Source of the DNA: a bacterium
GTDB lineage: Bacteria; Vulcanimicrobiota; Vulcanimicrobiia; Vulcanimicrobiales; SCRA01
Assembly: GCA_004297985.1 (NCBI GenBank)
Contig: SCRA01000087.1
Coordinates: 1-64,000, forward strand
Direction of reading: 5' to 3'
Length of the DNA stretch: 64,000 nucleotides
Every line of letters starts with the position of its first letter. Within the stretch, counting starts at the first letter, position 1. The notes beneath the pieces were generated by a model, which was not told the origin of the DNA, searched no databases, and saw only the letters and a list, made by a program, of their open reading frames with translations. A program made the position numbers and the translations under genes. Positions 25,001 to 33,786 of the stretch are shown piece by piece.

Positions 25001-25707
25001 CCGCGCTTGACGCCACGCGCCGGGGGGTGGCGATACCGGAGACGGCGCTGATGATCGGCTTCACGATGCTGGTCCTCTTCGCGGCGGTGCATCTCACGCT
25101 GGTCGCCTATCTGCAGGCCCAGACCGACGGCGCCGCATACGTGGCGGCCCACACGGTGGGGCAGAATCCACAGAGCTCGCTCTCCGCCGACCAGTCCTAC
25201 GCCGCCCGGGTAGTGCAAAGCGTCTTCCCGCACGTCCAGGCCTCGGGGCTTGGCGTCGTGACCACCGGCTCCACCGTCTCCAGCAGCGTGGCTCAGACCG
25301 CGGACGGTTTGCCGATTCCCGGCGCTCCCTCCACCATTGCGCTCAACTCGCACGTCGTCGAGCCGATCGCGCAAACCACCCCGGGTACCGTGGCGCCTTT
25401 CACGTTCGGCGCCAACGCGTCGCTGAAGAATTACTGCGCGACGCCGGCGTATCCATATCAGTCGCCCACGCTGTGCCCCGCGCAACAGACCTATCAGATT
25501 TATGTCGCGCAGACCATGTCGGCGAAAGGCAACGGCATCAACGGGCGCTTCTCTGAGTGGATCTGCCACTCGGGCTACTATTCCTCGGTGGGCTTCCCCT
25601 CACAACGCCCGCAAGGCGGCGCAGGCTCCGCGTGGGACCCCAACAACCCCCAGAGCGGCGAATACGCCCTCTATCAATGGGACGCTGGGAGCCACTCATG
25701 CACCTGA
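24997..25707 (+). CDS. TadE-like pseudopilin
   Basis: A 236-residue protein with a TadE-like N-terminus (RRGVAIPETALMIGFTMLVLFAAVHLTLVAYLQAQTDGAAYVAAHTVG): a short basic leader, a conserved Glu in the helix and one membrane segment. The rest is extracytoplasmic, Ser/Thr/Gln-rich, with Cys at three or more positions that may form disulfides. TadE/F/G pseudopilins initiate or cap Flp pili. The start overlaps the preceding pilin-like gene (ATGA), and the end overlaps the next by ten bases. Confidence 0.78.
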   Translation: MTALDATRRGVAIPETALMIGFTMLVLFAAVHLTLVAYLQAQTDGAAYVAAHTVGQNPQSSLSADQSYAARVVQSVFPHVQASGLGVVTTGSTVSSSVAQTADGLPIPGAPSTIALNSHVVEPIAQTTPGTVAPFTFGANASLKNYCATPAYPYQSPTLCPAQQTYQIYVAQTMSAKGNGINGRFSEWICHSGYYSSVGFPSQRPQGGAGSAWDPNNPQSGEYALYQWDAGSHSCT

Positions 25708-26546
25708 CGGCAGGGCGAGCGCGGCGCGGGCAGACGTTTCCTTTCTGGGTCATCAGCACGGTGCTCGGACTGACGCTGGTCTTCTTCGTCGCCAACTACA
25801 CGAACACGATGCGTTGGGAGCTGCGCGCGCAGAACGCCGCCGACACGGCAGCCTCCGCCGCCATCTCGACCGATGCGAACATGAACAACGAGCTGAGCAC
25901 GCTGATGTACGCCTCGGCCATCGAAGAGGTACGCCTCCGCTACTTGAACCAAGCGATCCTCAACACGATCAACGGCGTGGGCGGGTGCGATCCCGCGCCC
26001 GGGCAGTCGTGCGACCAGGACTATCAGTCGCTGGTCTCCGCTTACAATACGGCTTCCTCCAACTACGCCACGCTCGTACAGCTCATGCGCCAGGCGGACA
26101 ACTTCACCCAGGGCGGACAGAAGAACGGCCCCTGGAAGGCGATGGGCCTGATCGGCAGCGACTGCTCCATCTTCGACTGCGCGTTCACCGTCACGCCGCT
26201 GGACGTTTCGGCGGGCCCCGGCTCGGCGGAGACCGTCGACGTGGTGGCCTGCAAGAACGTCCCCACGCTGGTCCCCCAATTGCTGGGCCTGGGGGCCGGC
26301 AGCTCGTTCCAGGCCTTGGGGCGCAGCGCGGAGACGCTGACTTCCGTCAACGAGAGCTTCAATCCCAGCACCGTCAATCCACGCACCGGGCAGCCCTACC
26401 AGCCCGCCGAGCCGCAGTGGGCGACCTATCCGTTCTCCGCCTACACCGTCGACTTCTCCAACGTGACGGTCAACCTGAGCTGGGACGTCGCCGGGCCCAC
26501 CAAACCGTACGCCGTCTACCCATCGGGGGGCGTATCGTGCTCGTGA
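25698..26546 (+). CDS. TadG-like pilus-assembly protein
   Basis: 282 residues. The N-terminus RRGQTFPFWVISTVLGLTLVFFVANYTNTMRWELRAQNAADTAASAAIS matches the TadG/TadE-like leader and helix followed by NAADAAA. The remainder is extracytoplasmic and contains several cysteines (CDPAPGQSCDQD, DCSIFDC). ATG 25698 has GGGAG seven bases upstream. No von Willebrand domain as in long TadG proteins was seen, so this is the short form. Confidence 0.7.
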   Translation: MHLTAGRARRGQTFPFWVISTVLGLTLVFFVANYTNTMRWELRAQNAADTAASAAISTDANMNNELSTLMYASAIEEVRLRYLNQAILNTINGVGGCDPAPGQSCDQDYQSLVSAYNTASSNYATLVQLMRQADNFTQGGQKNGPWKAMGLIGSDCSIFDCAFTVTPLDVSAGPGSAETVDVVACKNVPTLVPQLLGLGAGSSFQALGRSAETLTSVNESFNPSTVNPRTGQPYQPAEPQWATYPFSAYTVDFSNVTVNLSWDVAGPTKPYAVYPSGGVSCS

Positions 26547-27175
26547 TCGCCGCTCGGCTTCCCCTGGGCGGCGCGCGGCGCGGGCAGGCGCTGGTGGAGA
26601 CGGCGCTCTTCCTGCCGTTGATGCTGATCGCGCTCTTCTCGATCATCTACTTCGGGCGCTACGGCGTTCTCGGCGAGCGCGCGCAGTCGGCCATCCGCTA
26701 CGGCTCGATGATCTCATACGCCCAAGGCGGCGTCTACAGCGCCGCGAACATCTACGACGCCATGAGCTACGGGCCGCAGGCACCGCTGCCGTGCACGGGC
26801 AACGTCGCCAGCGATACGGCGGCGGCGTTGACGCAGGCCGTGCCGAATACGGGGCCCACGGCGCAACCCTACTGGCGCCCCGATGCCGCGGCTCCGCAGG
26901 CGACCTGCACGATCTCGGGAGTGGGTTTCGGCGGACCAAGCTTCATGGCGTTCCACTACTTCACCGTGACGCGGCAGTCACTCACGGCCGGCGTCTCCGT
27001 ACCCACGATCCTGCAGGGACTGTTGGGCACCACGGGTACCGTCCAGGCGCAGACGGGCTTCGTCCACTCGGACCCCCCGGGCATGATCATGTATTGCAGC
27101 TACGAAGTGGGCCAACGCGCCGCCGCGGCATTGGGCTTCAACTACTCGCCGCCCAACGGCAACCCGTGCGGCTAG
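26537..27175 (+). CDS. TadE-like pseudopilin
   Basis: A 212-residue protein with the classic TadE signature [43 protein letters not shown] near its start. The rest is an extracytoplasmic domain with four cysteines. Two GTG starts are possible: 26537, preceded by GGGGGG at six bases, or 26543, which overlaps the previous stop as GTGA. It is the last Tad gene on the plus strand. Confidence 0.82.
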   Translation: MLVIAARLPLGGARRGQALVETALFLPLMLIALFSIIYFGRYGVLGERAQSAIRYGSMISYAQGGVYSAANIYDAMSYGPQAPLPCTGNVASDTAAALTQAVPNTGPTAQPYWRPDAAAPQATCTISGVGFGGPSFMAFHYFTVTRQSLTAGVSVPTILQGLLGTTGTVQAQTGFVHSDPPGMIMYCSYEVGQRAAAALGFNYSPPNGNPCG

Positions 27176-27233
27176 CTGCGCCGTCAACGAACCCACGCAG
27201 GCACAGCCCGCTCAGCGCCCGAACCCCGGCGTC

Positions 27234-28796
27234 GTGCAGACCAGCAGCAGCAAGGACGCCCAGATCAACGAGCTCCGGCGCAAGCGCACCGAGGCGATAG
27301 CCCCCGCCGGCGAAGCCGCCATCGAGCGGCAGCATCAGCGCGGCAAACTCACGGCACGCGAGCGCGTCGAGCGCTTGGTGGATGCCGGGAGTTTCGTGGA
27401 GTTCGACCAGTTCGCCGTCCACCGCCAGCGCGCGTTCGGCATGGGAGAGAAACGCTACTTAGGAGACGGCGTCGTTACGGGATACGCCACCATCGGCGGG
27501 CGGCAAGTCTTTCTCTTCTCGCAAGACTTCACGGTCATGGGCGGCTCGCTGGGCGAAGTCTTCGCCGAGAAGATCTGCAAGGTCATGGACATGGCCGTTC
27601 GCACGGGCTGCCCCGTCATCGGCATCAACGATTCCGGTGGCGCGCGCATCCAAGAGGGAGTGGTCAGCCTCGGTGGATACGCGGAGATATTCTGGCGCAA
27701 CGTTCAAGCCTCGGGCGTCGTACCGCAGATCTCGCTCGTGGCCGGGCCGTGCGCCGGGGGTGCCGTCTACTCGCCGGCCATCACCGACTTCATCTTGATG
27801 ACCGACCAGGTGGCGCAGATGTTCATCACCGGTCCGGAGATCATCAAGACCGTCACCAACGAAGAGGTGAGCTTCGAGGAGCTCGGCGGTGCCTACACGC
27901 ATGCCACGAAGAGCGGTGTGGCCCACCTCATCGCGGCCGACGAGGACGACATGCTGGAGCAGGCTCGCATCCTGCTCTCCTACCTCCCCCAGAACAACCT
28001 CGAGGATCCGCCGCGCGTGCACTGCAGCGACGATCCCCAGCGCGCAGACGAGGAGCTAGCGGCGATCATCCCCGAGAATCCCAACCAACCCTACGACATG
28101 CTGGACGTCATCAGCCGCGTCGTCGACGACGGTGAGTTCTTCGAGATCCAGCCTCTGTACGCGCCGAACATCATCTGCGGTTTCGCGCGCTTCGAAGGGC
28201 GCAGCGTCGGTATCGTCGCCAATCAACCCAAAGTCTTGGCGGGGGTGCTCGACATCAACTCCTCGATCAAGAGCGCCCGCTTCGTGCGCTTCTGCGATGC
28301 GTTCAACGTTCCGCTGGTGACCTTCGTCGACGTGCCGGGCTTCCTGCCGGGCACGGCACAGGAATACGGCGGTATCATCAAGCACGGCGCCAAGCTGCTC
28401 TTCGCCTACGCCGAGGCGACGGTGCCGAAGATCACGATCATTACGCGCAAGGCCTACGGCGGCGCATACGACGTCATGGCTTCCAAACATATCCGTGCCG
28501 ACATCAACGTCGCGTGGCCGAGTGCCGAGATCGCCGTGATGGGGCCGCAGGGCGCCGTCAAGACGATCTTCCGCCGAGAGATCGAAAGCGCAGAGAACCC
28601 GCAAGCCAAGAATGACGAGCTGGTCGCCGAGTACACGCGGCGCTTCGCCAATCCGTTCATCGCCGCTGAACGCGGCTACATCGATGACGTGATCGAGGCG
28701 CCGCAGACACGCGGTGTGATCTGCCGCGCCCTCCAGATGCTCGAAAACAAGCGCGTCGAGCGGCCGCAACGCAAGCACGGCAACATTCCGCTCTAG
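27234..28796 (+). CDS. pccB: Acyl-CoA carboxylase carboxyltransferase (beta) subunit
   Basis: 520 residues with both crotonase-like carboxyltransferase halves. It moves CO2 from carboxybiotin to propionyl- or acetyl-CoA. N-terminal half: [27 protein letters not shown] and [18 protein letters not shown]-terminal half: [52 protein letters not shown]. This is the arrangement of PccB, MmdA and actinobacterial AccD. The C-terminal GNIPL is typical of PccB/MmdA. The GTG start is 58 bases after the Tad genes. The partner biotin subunit (30849) and a possible epsilon subunit (30474) lie downstream, and methylmalonyl-CoA mutase and epimerase at 37-40 kb suggest propionyl-CoA as a substrate. Confidence 0.93.
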   Translation: MQTSSSKDAQINELRRKRTEAIAPAGEAAIERQHQRGKLTARERVERLVDAGSFVEFDQFAVHRQRAFGMGEKRYLGDGVVTGYATIGGRQVFLFSQDFTVMGGSLGEVFAEKICKVMDMAVRTGCPVIGINDSGGARIQEGVVSLGGYAEIFWRNVQASGVVPQISLVAGPCAGGAVYSPAITDFILMTDQVAQMFITGPEIIKTVTNEEVSFEELGGAYTHATKSGVAHLIAADEDDMLEQARILLSYLPQNNLEDPPRVHCSDDPQRADEELAAIIPENPNQPYDMLDVISRVVDDGEFFEIQPLYAPNIICGFARFEGRSVGIVANQPKVLAGVLDINSSIKSARFVRFCDAFNVPLVTFVDVPGFLPGTAQEYGGIIKHGAKLLFAYAEATVPKITIITRKAYGGAYDVMASKHIRADINVAWPSAEIAVMGPQGAVKTIFRREIESAENPQAKNDELVAEYTRRFANPFIAAERGYIDDVIEAPQTRGVICRALQMLENKRVERPQRKHGNIPL

Positions 28797-28856
28797 GAGC
28801 CCGTCGCTCTCCACCAGGGGAGGGGTGAGTGCGCGGCGGGGGGAACCCCGCGGGCT

Positions 28857-29675
28857 ATGTCCATGCCCCTCCGCCGCTTTCTGCCGGTCCTGCTGCTCGC
28901 AGCGGCCGCCGCCGTGGCCTTCGCCTCGCCCGGCGCAGCCAAGCCTCACGGTGACAACGCAAATCGTCCCAACGAGATGAGTACGGCCACGCCGCCGCCG
29001 TTCCGCCCCAACCTCCGGATTGCATTCGGTCCGTTCCATCTGGGCGCGATGCGTGGCGAGCTCGACAAGACCTCGCAAGTCGATGCCCCTTCGACGGCAC
29101 AGCAGGTGAAGTACGTGGTGCAGGACGGCGAGCACGTCATCGTGACCTACGCCAGCGACACGGCTGTCGAGATTCACATCGAGCGCGCCCTCACGGAGAA
29201 GAGCAAGGCGATCCTCTCGACATCCGACGGCGTTCGCCTGGGGGCGCCGATCGGCGCTGTGCTCCCGCTCTACGGCGAGCCCGACACGAAGGAGGACGGC
29301 AACGCACCCGGCTACACGCTCTACGCCTGGCGCATGCAAGAAGGTCGCAGCGTCGTCTTCCAGACATTCCTCGGGCGCATCGTCGGCGCCGCCATGTTGC
29401 CGCCGCCGCCGTATCCCTCGGGGGTGAGCATCTCCGGCGGAGGCGGCGCCTCGGAGAGCGATCCGGTGGTGGTATCGGCGCCCAGTCACGATCTGGCCGT
29501 CGAGGGCGAGTACGATTGGCTCGCGCGCATCGACTGCGGAGCCGCCGGCATGCGCCTGGCCTTCGAGAAGGACAGTGCCAGCAACGGCAAGCGCTTAGAG
29601 GCACTGGGCCTCTACTGCGCCGACGACGAGCGCATCTACTTCTTCGACGTCACGAGCGTGCCCAAGGGCTCGTAG
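28857..29675 (+). CDS. Secreted protein of unknown function
   Basis: 272 residues with a signal peptide (MPLRRFLPVLLLAAAAAVAFASPGAAK). After a Pro-rich linker the body has IAFGPFHLGAMRGELDK, an SDGVRLGAPIGAVLPLYGEPD segment (the form seen in secreted lipoprotein-like proteins that track a monotonic curve or stability metric) and a C-terminal segment with two cysteines (IDCGAAGMRLAFEKD, LGLYCADDERIYFFDV). I do not recognise a family. It sits between pccB and fabI with short gaps of about 20-60 bases, so it may share their transcript. ATG 28863 is an alternative start. Confidence 0.6.
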   Translation: MSMPLRRFLPVLLLAAAAAVAFASPGAAKPHGDNANRPNEMSTATPPPFRPNLRIAFGPFHLGAMRGELDKTSQVDAPSTAQQVKYVVQDGEHVIVTYASDTAVEIHIERALTEKSKAILSTSDGVRLGAPIGAVLPLYGEPDTKEDGNAPGYTLYAWRMQEGRSVVFQTFLGRIVGAAMLPPPPYPSGVSISGGGGASESDPVVVSAPSHDLAVEGEYDWLARIDCGAAGMRLAFEKDSASNGKRLEALGLYCADDERIYFFDVTSVPKGS

Positions 29676-29694
29676 AAAAGGGGAGCGAGAGATC

Positions 29695-30477
29695 GTGGGT
29701 CTGCTAGACGGGAAACGCGCGCTGGTGACGGGCGTCGCCAATCGTTGGAGCATCGCCTATGCGATCGCCAAGGCGTTCCACGAGCAAGGTGCGCGCCTTG
29801 CGTTCACCTATCAAGGTGAACGCGTGCGCGATGAAGTTGAGAAGCTGGCTGCCCAGTGCGGCGGAGCCGCCGTCATCGAGTGCGACGTCTCGAATGACGA
29901 GCACCTCGCACGCCTGCCAGACGAACTGCGCGCGCGCCTGGGCGGCCTTGACACGCTCGTCCATTCGATCGCCTACGCGAACAAAGAGGATCTCGCCGGA
30001 AAAGTCTATCAGACCTCACGCGCCGGCTTCAAGCTCACGTTGGATATCTCGGCGTTCTCGCTGGTGGGTCTGGTCGGCTCGCTGGTCGAGATACTGAGCG
30101 ATGGCGCAAGCATCATGGCCCTCACCTATCTCGGCGCCACGGAGATCGTGCCGAACTACAATCTCATGGGGATCGCCAAGGCCGCGCTCGAGTCCGAGGT
30201 GCGCTACCTGGCCTACGATCTGGGCGAACGTGCCATCCGTGTCAACGCGATCTCCGCGGGACCGATCAAGACGGCCTCGTCGCGCCAAGTCGGCGGCTTC
30301 TCGCACATCCTTGGCGTCGTGCCGAAGGTAGCCCCACTCAAACGCAACATCACGGCCAACGACGTCGCCAACACAGCCGTTTATCTCGCCTCCGATCTCT
30401 CGTCGGCGATCACCGCCGACGTGCACTTCGTCGACTCGGGCTTCCACGCCGTGGGCATCCCGCCGTTGGAGTCGTGA
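29695..30477 (+). CDS. fabI: Enoyl-[acyl-carrier-protein] reductase (NADH) FabI
   Basis: A 260-residue short-chain dehydrogenase that reduces trans-2-enoyl-ACP in the last step of fatty acid elongation. FabI-specific features: the N-terminal GVANRWSIAYAIAKAF cofactor loop, SIAYANKEDLAG, the catalytic pair in YLGATEIVPNYNLMGIAKAALE (Tyr, six residues, Lys), and RVNAISAGPIKTASS before the substrate loop. The length equals that of the E. coli enzyme, the triclosan and isoniazid-type target. The start is GTG at 29695. The end overlaps the small downstream gene as GTGA. Confidence 0.95.
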   Translation: MGLLDGKRALVTGVANRWSIAYAIAKAFHEQGARLAFTYQGERVRDEVEKLAAQCGGAAVIECDVSNDEHLARLPDELRARLGGLDTLVHSIAYANKEDLAGKVYQTSRAGFKLTLDISAFSLVGLVGSLVEILSDGASIMALTYLGATEIVPNYNLMGIAKAALESEVRYLAYDLGERAIRVNAISAGPIKTASSRQVGGFSHILGVVPKVAPLKRNITANDVANTAVYLASDLSSAITADVHFVDSGFHAVGIPPLES

Positions 30478-30680
30478 GCGCGCGGATCGATGGCGGCAGC
30501 CCCACGCCGGAGGAGGCAGCCGCGATCACCGCCGCCATCGAAGCCGTGCTGGCCGCCGTGCCGCGTGCCGGCGACGTGCCGGCGACGCCGCTATGGCGGA
30601 TCGCCGCTCGCCTAACGGATCGCGCCGCCGACGCATGGCGACGCGCACGCGACGCGTGGCGCCTGACGCACCTACGCTGA
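30474..30680 (+). CDS. AccE-like acyl-CoA carboxylase epsilon subunit
   Basis: A 68-residue protein: SPTPEEAAAITAAIEAVLA (residues 9-27), a Pro-rich turn, and a Trp/Arg-rich end (PLWRIAARL, DAWRRARDAWRL). The NPTPEE-type helix followed by a tryptophan near the end is the pattern of the small epsilon subunits that stabilise actinobacterial acyl-CoA carboxylases. The location supports this: it overlaps fabI by GTGA and precedes the biotin carboxylase gene, with the beta subunit 1.7 kb upstream. Similarity is from pattern recognition only; the family is poorly conserved. Confidence 0.55.
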   Translation: MSARIDGGSPTPEEAAAITAAIEAVLAAVPRAGDVPATPLWRIAARLTDRAADAWRRARDAWRLTHLR

Positions 30681-30804
30681 GGCGGCGATCGGATCGAGCG
30701 GCGTGCGCGCGCCGGATCGTAGGAGACGCACGGCTTCGCGTGCCGTGAGTCCAAGAGTATCGTTACGCAAGGGCCGGCGGTTCCCGGCAGGAACGCCCAG
30801 CCCC

Positions 30805-30840
30805 CCTCCGCAAAGCGGGACTGACGTTTCCCAGCGGAGG
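30805..30840 (+). promoter_or_regulatory. Hairpin sequestering the ribosome binding site of the biotin carboxylase gene
   Basis: CCTCCGC (30805-30811) pairs perfectly with GCGGAGG (30834-30840), which contains the GGAGG Shine-Dalgarno. Inside, GGGA (30817-30820) pairs with TCCC (30829-30832) over an 8-base loop. In this fold the ribosome site is closed, so translation of the carboxylase would depend on unfolding. Upstream leader sequence from 30681 may hold an alternative pairing or ligand site; I could not match it to a known riboswitch. Confidence 0.6.
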
Positions 30841-30848
30841 TTTGGACG

Positions 30849-32615
30849 ATCTTCAGCAAACTCTTGATTGCCAATCGCGGCGAGATAGCGGTGCGCGTCC
30901 AGCGTACTGCTCGCGAGATGGGCATCGCCACCGTCGCCGTCTACTCCGAGGTCGACCGCGAGGCGCTCCACGTTCGTCTCGCCGACGAAGCGTATCTCCT
31001 CGGCCCGGCGCAGCCGGCGCAGTCCTACCTCAACGTCGAGCGTCTGCTGGAGGTGGCGAAAGCCTCCGGCGCGCAGGCGATCCATCCGGGGTACGGCTTC
31101 TTGGCCGAGAATGCGCCGTTCGCACGCGCCGTCGCGGCCGCGGGGCTCATCTGGGTCGGCCCCAGTCCCGATGCGATCGATGCAATGGGCGACAAGGTGC
31201 GCGCGCGCGAAGCGATGGTCGCCGCCGGCGTCCCGATCGTCCCCGGCACCACGACCCCGCTGATCGATGCCGCCGATGCCGTGCGCGTCGCCAAGGAGAT
31301 CGGGCTCCCCATCGCGCTGAAGGCCTCGGGTGGCGGCGGCGGCAAAGGCCTGAAGGTCGCCTACTCGCTCGACGAGGTGGAGTCGGCCTTCAACGTGGCG
31401 CAGCGCGAGGCGCAGGCGTACTTCAAGAATCCCACCATCTACGTCGAGAAGTATCTCGATAACCCCAAGCACGTGGAGCTCCAGATCCTCGCGGACAAGC
31501 ACGGCCACGTGCTGCACGTCGGCGAGCGCGACTGCTCGCTGCAGCGCCGCCACCAGAAGCTCTTCGAGGAGGCGCCGCCGCAGGTGCCGGAGAGCGTGCT
31601 CGCGCGTCTGCGCGAGGCGGGCGTGCGCGCTGCCAAGGCGATCGGCTACGACAGCGCTGGGACGATCGAGTCGCTGGTCAGCGGCGGCGAGTTCTACTTC
31701 CTCGAGATGAACACGCGCATCCAAGTGGAGCATACCGTCACCGAGGCACTAACGGGTATCGACCTCATCCGCGAGCAGATCCGCGCGGCCGCCGGCGAGC
31801 CGCTCTCGGTGGGTCAGGACGACGTGCGCCCACGCGGTCACGCCATCGAAGTGCGCGTGAACGCCGAGGATCCAGCCGACGACTTCCGTCCCGCTCCCGG
31901 CAGGATCACTGCCTACCGCGAGCCTGCCGGCCTGGGCGTGCGCCTCGATGCGGCGGCCTACGCGGGCTACACGATCCCGACCGACTACGACTCGCTGATC
32001 GCCAAGCTGATCGTCTGGGCTCCCACCCGCGGCGAGGCACTAGAGCGTCTGGGGCGCTGCTTGGCGGAGTATCAGATCGAAGGCGTCACCACGACCATCC
32101 CTTTCTTCCGCGAGCTGCTGAAATGCCCGGCCGTCGTAGACGCCTCGTACGGTACGGCTTCGCTGGAGCTGTTCGCCGCCGCAGCCGCGCCGAGATTGCG
32201 CGCCGCTTCCGGGACGCCGGCGGCGGCCTCCACCGGCGAATCCGCCCGCGCGGACGAGACGATCCGCGTCGAAGTCAACGATAAGCTCTTCCGTGTGCGG
32301 CTCGTCGATCGCCCGGCGGCGGCCGGCAACACCGCGGCCGGCAACGGCCATGCCGCGGTGCCGCACAAGGCCAAGAGCGCCGCTAAGCGCGTGGTACGAA
32401 GCGGTAACGACGTGCGTTCTCCGATGCACGGCGTGGTTGCCGAGATCGCGGTGAGTCAGGGGCAGGAGCTCGCCGAGGGCGATCTCGTGGCGGTGGTCGA
32501 GGCGATGAAAATGATGAACGAGATCCGTGCCCACAAGGCAGGGACGGTTTCGAAAGTGCATGCCGCGGCTGGCGCCACCGTGGAGGCCGACGCACCGCTC
32601 GTCACGTTGGCATAG
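30849..32615 (+). CDS. accA: Biotin carboxylase fused to biotin carboxyl carrier domain
   Basis: About 588 residues. The N-terminal biotin carboxylase (IANRGEIAVRVQRTAREMG, PGYGFLAENAPFA, the ATP-grasp Gly loop KASGGGGGKGLKV, GERDCSLQRRHQKL, EMNTRIQVEHTVTE) is joined by an Ala/Thr linker to a biotinyl domain with EAMKMMNE; Lys554 is the biotin site. It carboxylates biotin and serves the beta subunit at 27234. It is shorter than human PccA and lacks its extra BT domain, resembling actinobacterial AccA. The start is odd: the family-conserved N-terminus (IFSKLLIANRGE) begins at ATC 30849, exactly eight bases after GGAGG. The nearest standard start is TTG 30864, 23 bases from it and inside strand 1. 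Confidence 0.93.
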   Translation: MFSKLLIANRGEIAVRVQRTAREMGIATVAVYSEVDREALHVRLADEAYLLGPAQPAQSYLNVERLLEVAKASGAQAIHPGYGFLAENAPFARAVAAAGLIWVGPSPDAIDAMGDKVRAREAMVAAGVPIVPGTTTPLIDAADAVRVAKEIGLPIALKASGGGGGKGLKVAYSLDEVESAFNVAQREAQAYFKNPTIYVEKYLDNPKHVELQILADKHGHVLHVGERDCSLQRRHQKLFEEAPPQVPESVLARLREAGVRAAKAIGYDSAGTIESLVSGGEFYFLEMNTRIQVEHTVTEALTGIDLIREQIRAAAGEPLSVGQDDVRPRGHAIEVRVNAEDPADDFRPAPGRITAYREPAGLGVRLDAAAYAGYTIPTDYDSLIAKLIVWAPTRGEALERLGRCLAEYQIEGVTTTIPFFRELLKCPAVVDASYGTASLELFAAAAAPRLRAASGTPAAASTGESARADETIRVEVNDKLFRVRLVDRPAAAGNTAAGNGHAAVPHKAKSAAKRVVRSGNDVRSPMHGVVAEIAVSQGQELAEGDLVAVVEAMKMMNEIRAHKAGTVSKVHAAAGATVEADAPLVTLA

Positions 32616-32690
32616 CGTCGAGGGGTGTCGACGTCCCGGTGCAAGCGGCCACCACGTACATCGGCGGCCAATCCGAGGCGGCGCGCGATC

Positions 32691-33098
32691 TTATCGAGGA
32701 CCTCGAGCGCGGGCTGGCCGTGCCGTCGCGAGACCCGCCTCGGTAAGCTCGCAGGCCTCTCCGCGCGCTGCGATCCATTTCTCCGCCCACACGCCGAGCG
32801 CGTAGAGCGCATCGCGCAGGTCGCGCCCCTTTTCGGTCACCGAGTACGAGACGTGCAGCGGCGGCCCCGGATCGACCTCCCGCAGTACGAGGCCCGTCTC
32901 CTCCAGCTCGCGTAGGCGCTCGGCCAAGAGGCGATCGGAGAGTCCGGGGATCACGGCTAGAAGTTCGTTGAAGCGATGCTCGCCGGTGATGAGGGCTCGC
33001 AAGATCGATCCCGTCCACCGGCGCCCGACCAACTCGATCGCGCGGTGGAAAAGCGGGCAGAACTCCGTGAGTTCGTGCTGCTCCGCGCTGCTTTCCAT
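32691..33098 (-). CDS. HxlR family transcriptional regulator
   Basis: A 135-residue winged-helix repressor. CPLFHRAIELVGRRWTGSILRALITGEHRFNELLAVIPGLSDRLLAERLRELEETGLVLREV is the HxlR domain, with Cys14 at the position used as a redox switch in YodB, HypR and QorR. PLHVSYSVTEKGRDLRDAL forms the wing and C-terminal helix. It is divergent from doxX, with inverted repeats between them, so it probably represses doxX-yceI and itself in response to quinones, aldehydes or oxidants. The start at 33098 is preceded by GAAGGAAGAGGAG. Confidence 0.92.
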   Translation of the reverse strand: MESSAEQHELTEFCPLFHRAIELVGRRWTGSILRALITGEHRFNELLAVIPGLSDRLLAERLRELEETGLVLREVDPGPPLHVSYSVTEKGRDLRDALYALGVWAEKWIAARGEACELTEAGLATARPARARGPR

Positions 33099-33140
33099 GA
33101 CTCCTCTTCCTTCTACGTTGCCCATCGCTGTATTATTTGT

Positions 33141-33205
33141 AAGTAGGCTACTTGACATAAGCTACTATTCTATTGTACCATATTTTCGTACTTACGAACA
33201 GTAAG
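33141..33205. promoter_or_regulatory. Putative HxlR operators and promoter
   Basis: Two inverted repeats share the core GTAAG/CTTAC: AAGTAG-G-CTACTT at 33141-33153 and CTTAC-GAACA-GTAAG at 33191-33205. Between them a rightward promoter is plausible, with TTGACA at 33152-33157 and TACCAT at 33176-33181 (18-base spacer). The first repeat overlaps the -35 box and the second lies just downstream of the start site, a layout suited to repression. The stretch is notably AT-rich against its surroundings. Confidence 0.6.
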
Positions 33206-33228
33206 CACTTTTTGGAGGACACCTACCC

Positions 33229-33744
33229 GTGGCTACGGCTCTCGGACTTCTGCTCGCCCGGCTGGCATTTGGCCTGGCAATCACCTCACATGGCACCCAA
33301 AAGCTCTTCGGCTGGTTCGGCGGCCATGGCATCAAAGGAACGGCCGGCTTCTTCGACTCGCTCGGCTTCCCGGCGTCACGAGCGATGGCAACCGCTGCCA
33401 GCCTCGGCGAAATCGTCGGCGGACTCTTGCTGGCACTGGGCTGGCTGGGCTCGGTCGGGCCCGCGATCATCATCGGGGTGATGATCGTAGCCGGTGCCTC
33501 CGTTCACCTGCGCAACGGCTTCTTCGCCCAGAACGGCGGCTACGAGATGGCTTTCCTCTACGGCGCGGCGGCACTTGCCTTCGCCTTCGCCGGGCCAGGG
33601 GCGCTCTCGCTCGACGCCCTTGCATCGATCCCGCTGCTGCACCAACCGGCAACCGCCTGGGTCCTCATCGCTCTCGCCGTCATCGGCAGCCTTGCCATCC
33701 TGGCGATCCGTCGCACCCCACAGGCCCGCGATCAGCAGGCATAA
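33229..33744 (+). CDS. DoxX family membrane protein
   Basis: A 171-residue inner-membrane protein with four hydrophobic helices. The DoxX signature is at the N-terminus: LLARLAFGLAITSHGTQKLFGWFGGHGIKGTAGFFDSLGFP. GEIVGGLLLALGWL and GVMIVAGASVHLRNGFF follow. DoxX/YphA/CatD proteins are linked to thiol and quinone redox stress, consistent with the divergent HxlR gene. The start is GTG 33229 with TGGAGGACACC upstream. A C-terminal extra helix (TAWVLIALAVIGSLAILAI) extends beyond the minimal family. Confidence 0.9.
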   Translation: MATALGLLLARLAFGLAITSHGTQKLFGWFGGHGIKGTAGFFDSLGFPASRAMATAASLGEIVGGLLLALGWLGSVGPAIIIGVMIVAGASVHLRNGFFAQNGGYEMAFLYGAAALAFAFAGPGALSLDALASIPLLHQPATAWVLIALAVIGSLAILAIRRTPQARDQQA

Positions 33745-33786
33745 CTCACCACCCACACCTTCACACTACGAGGATACACATCACCA

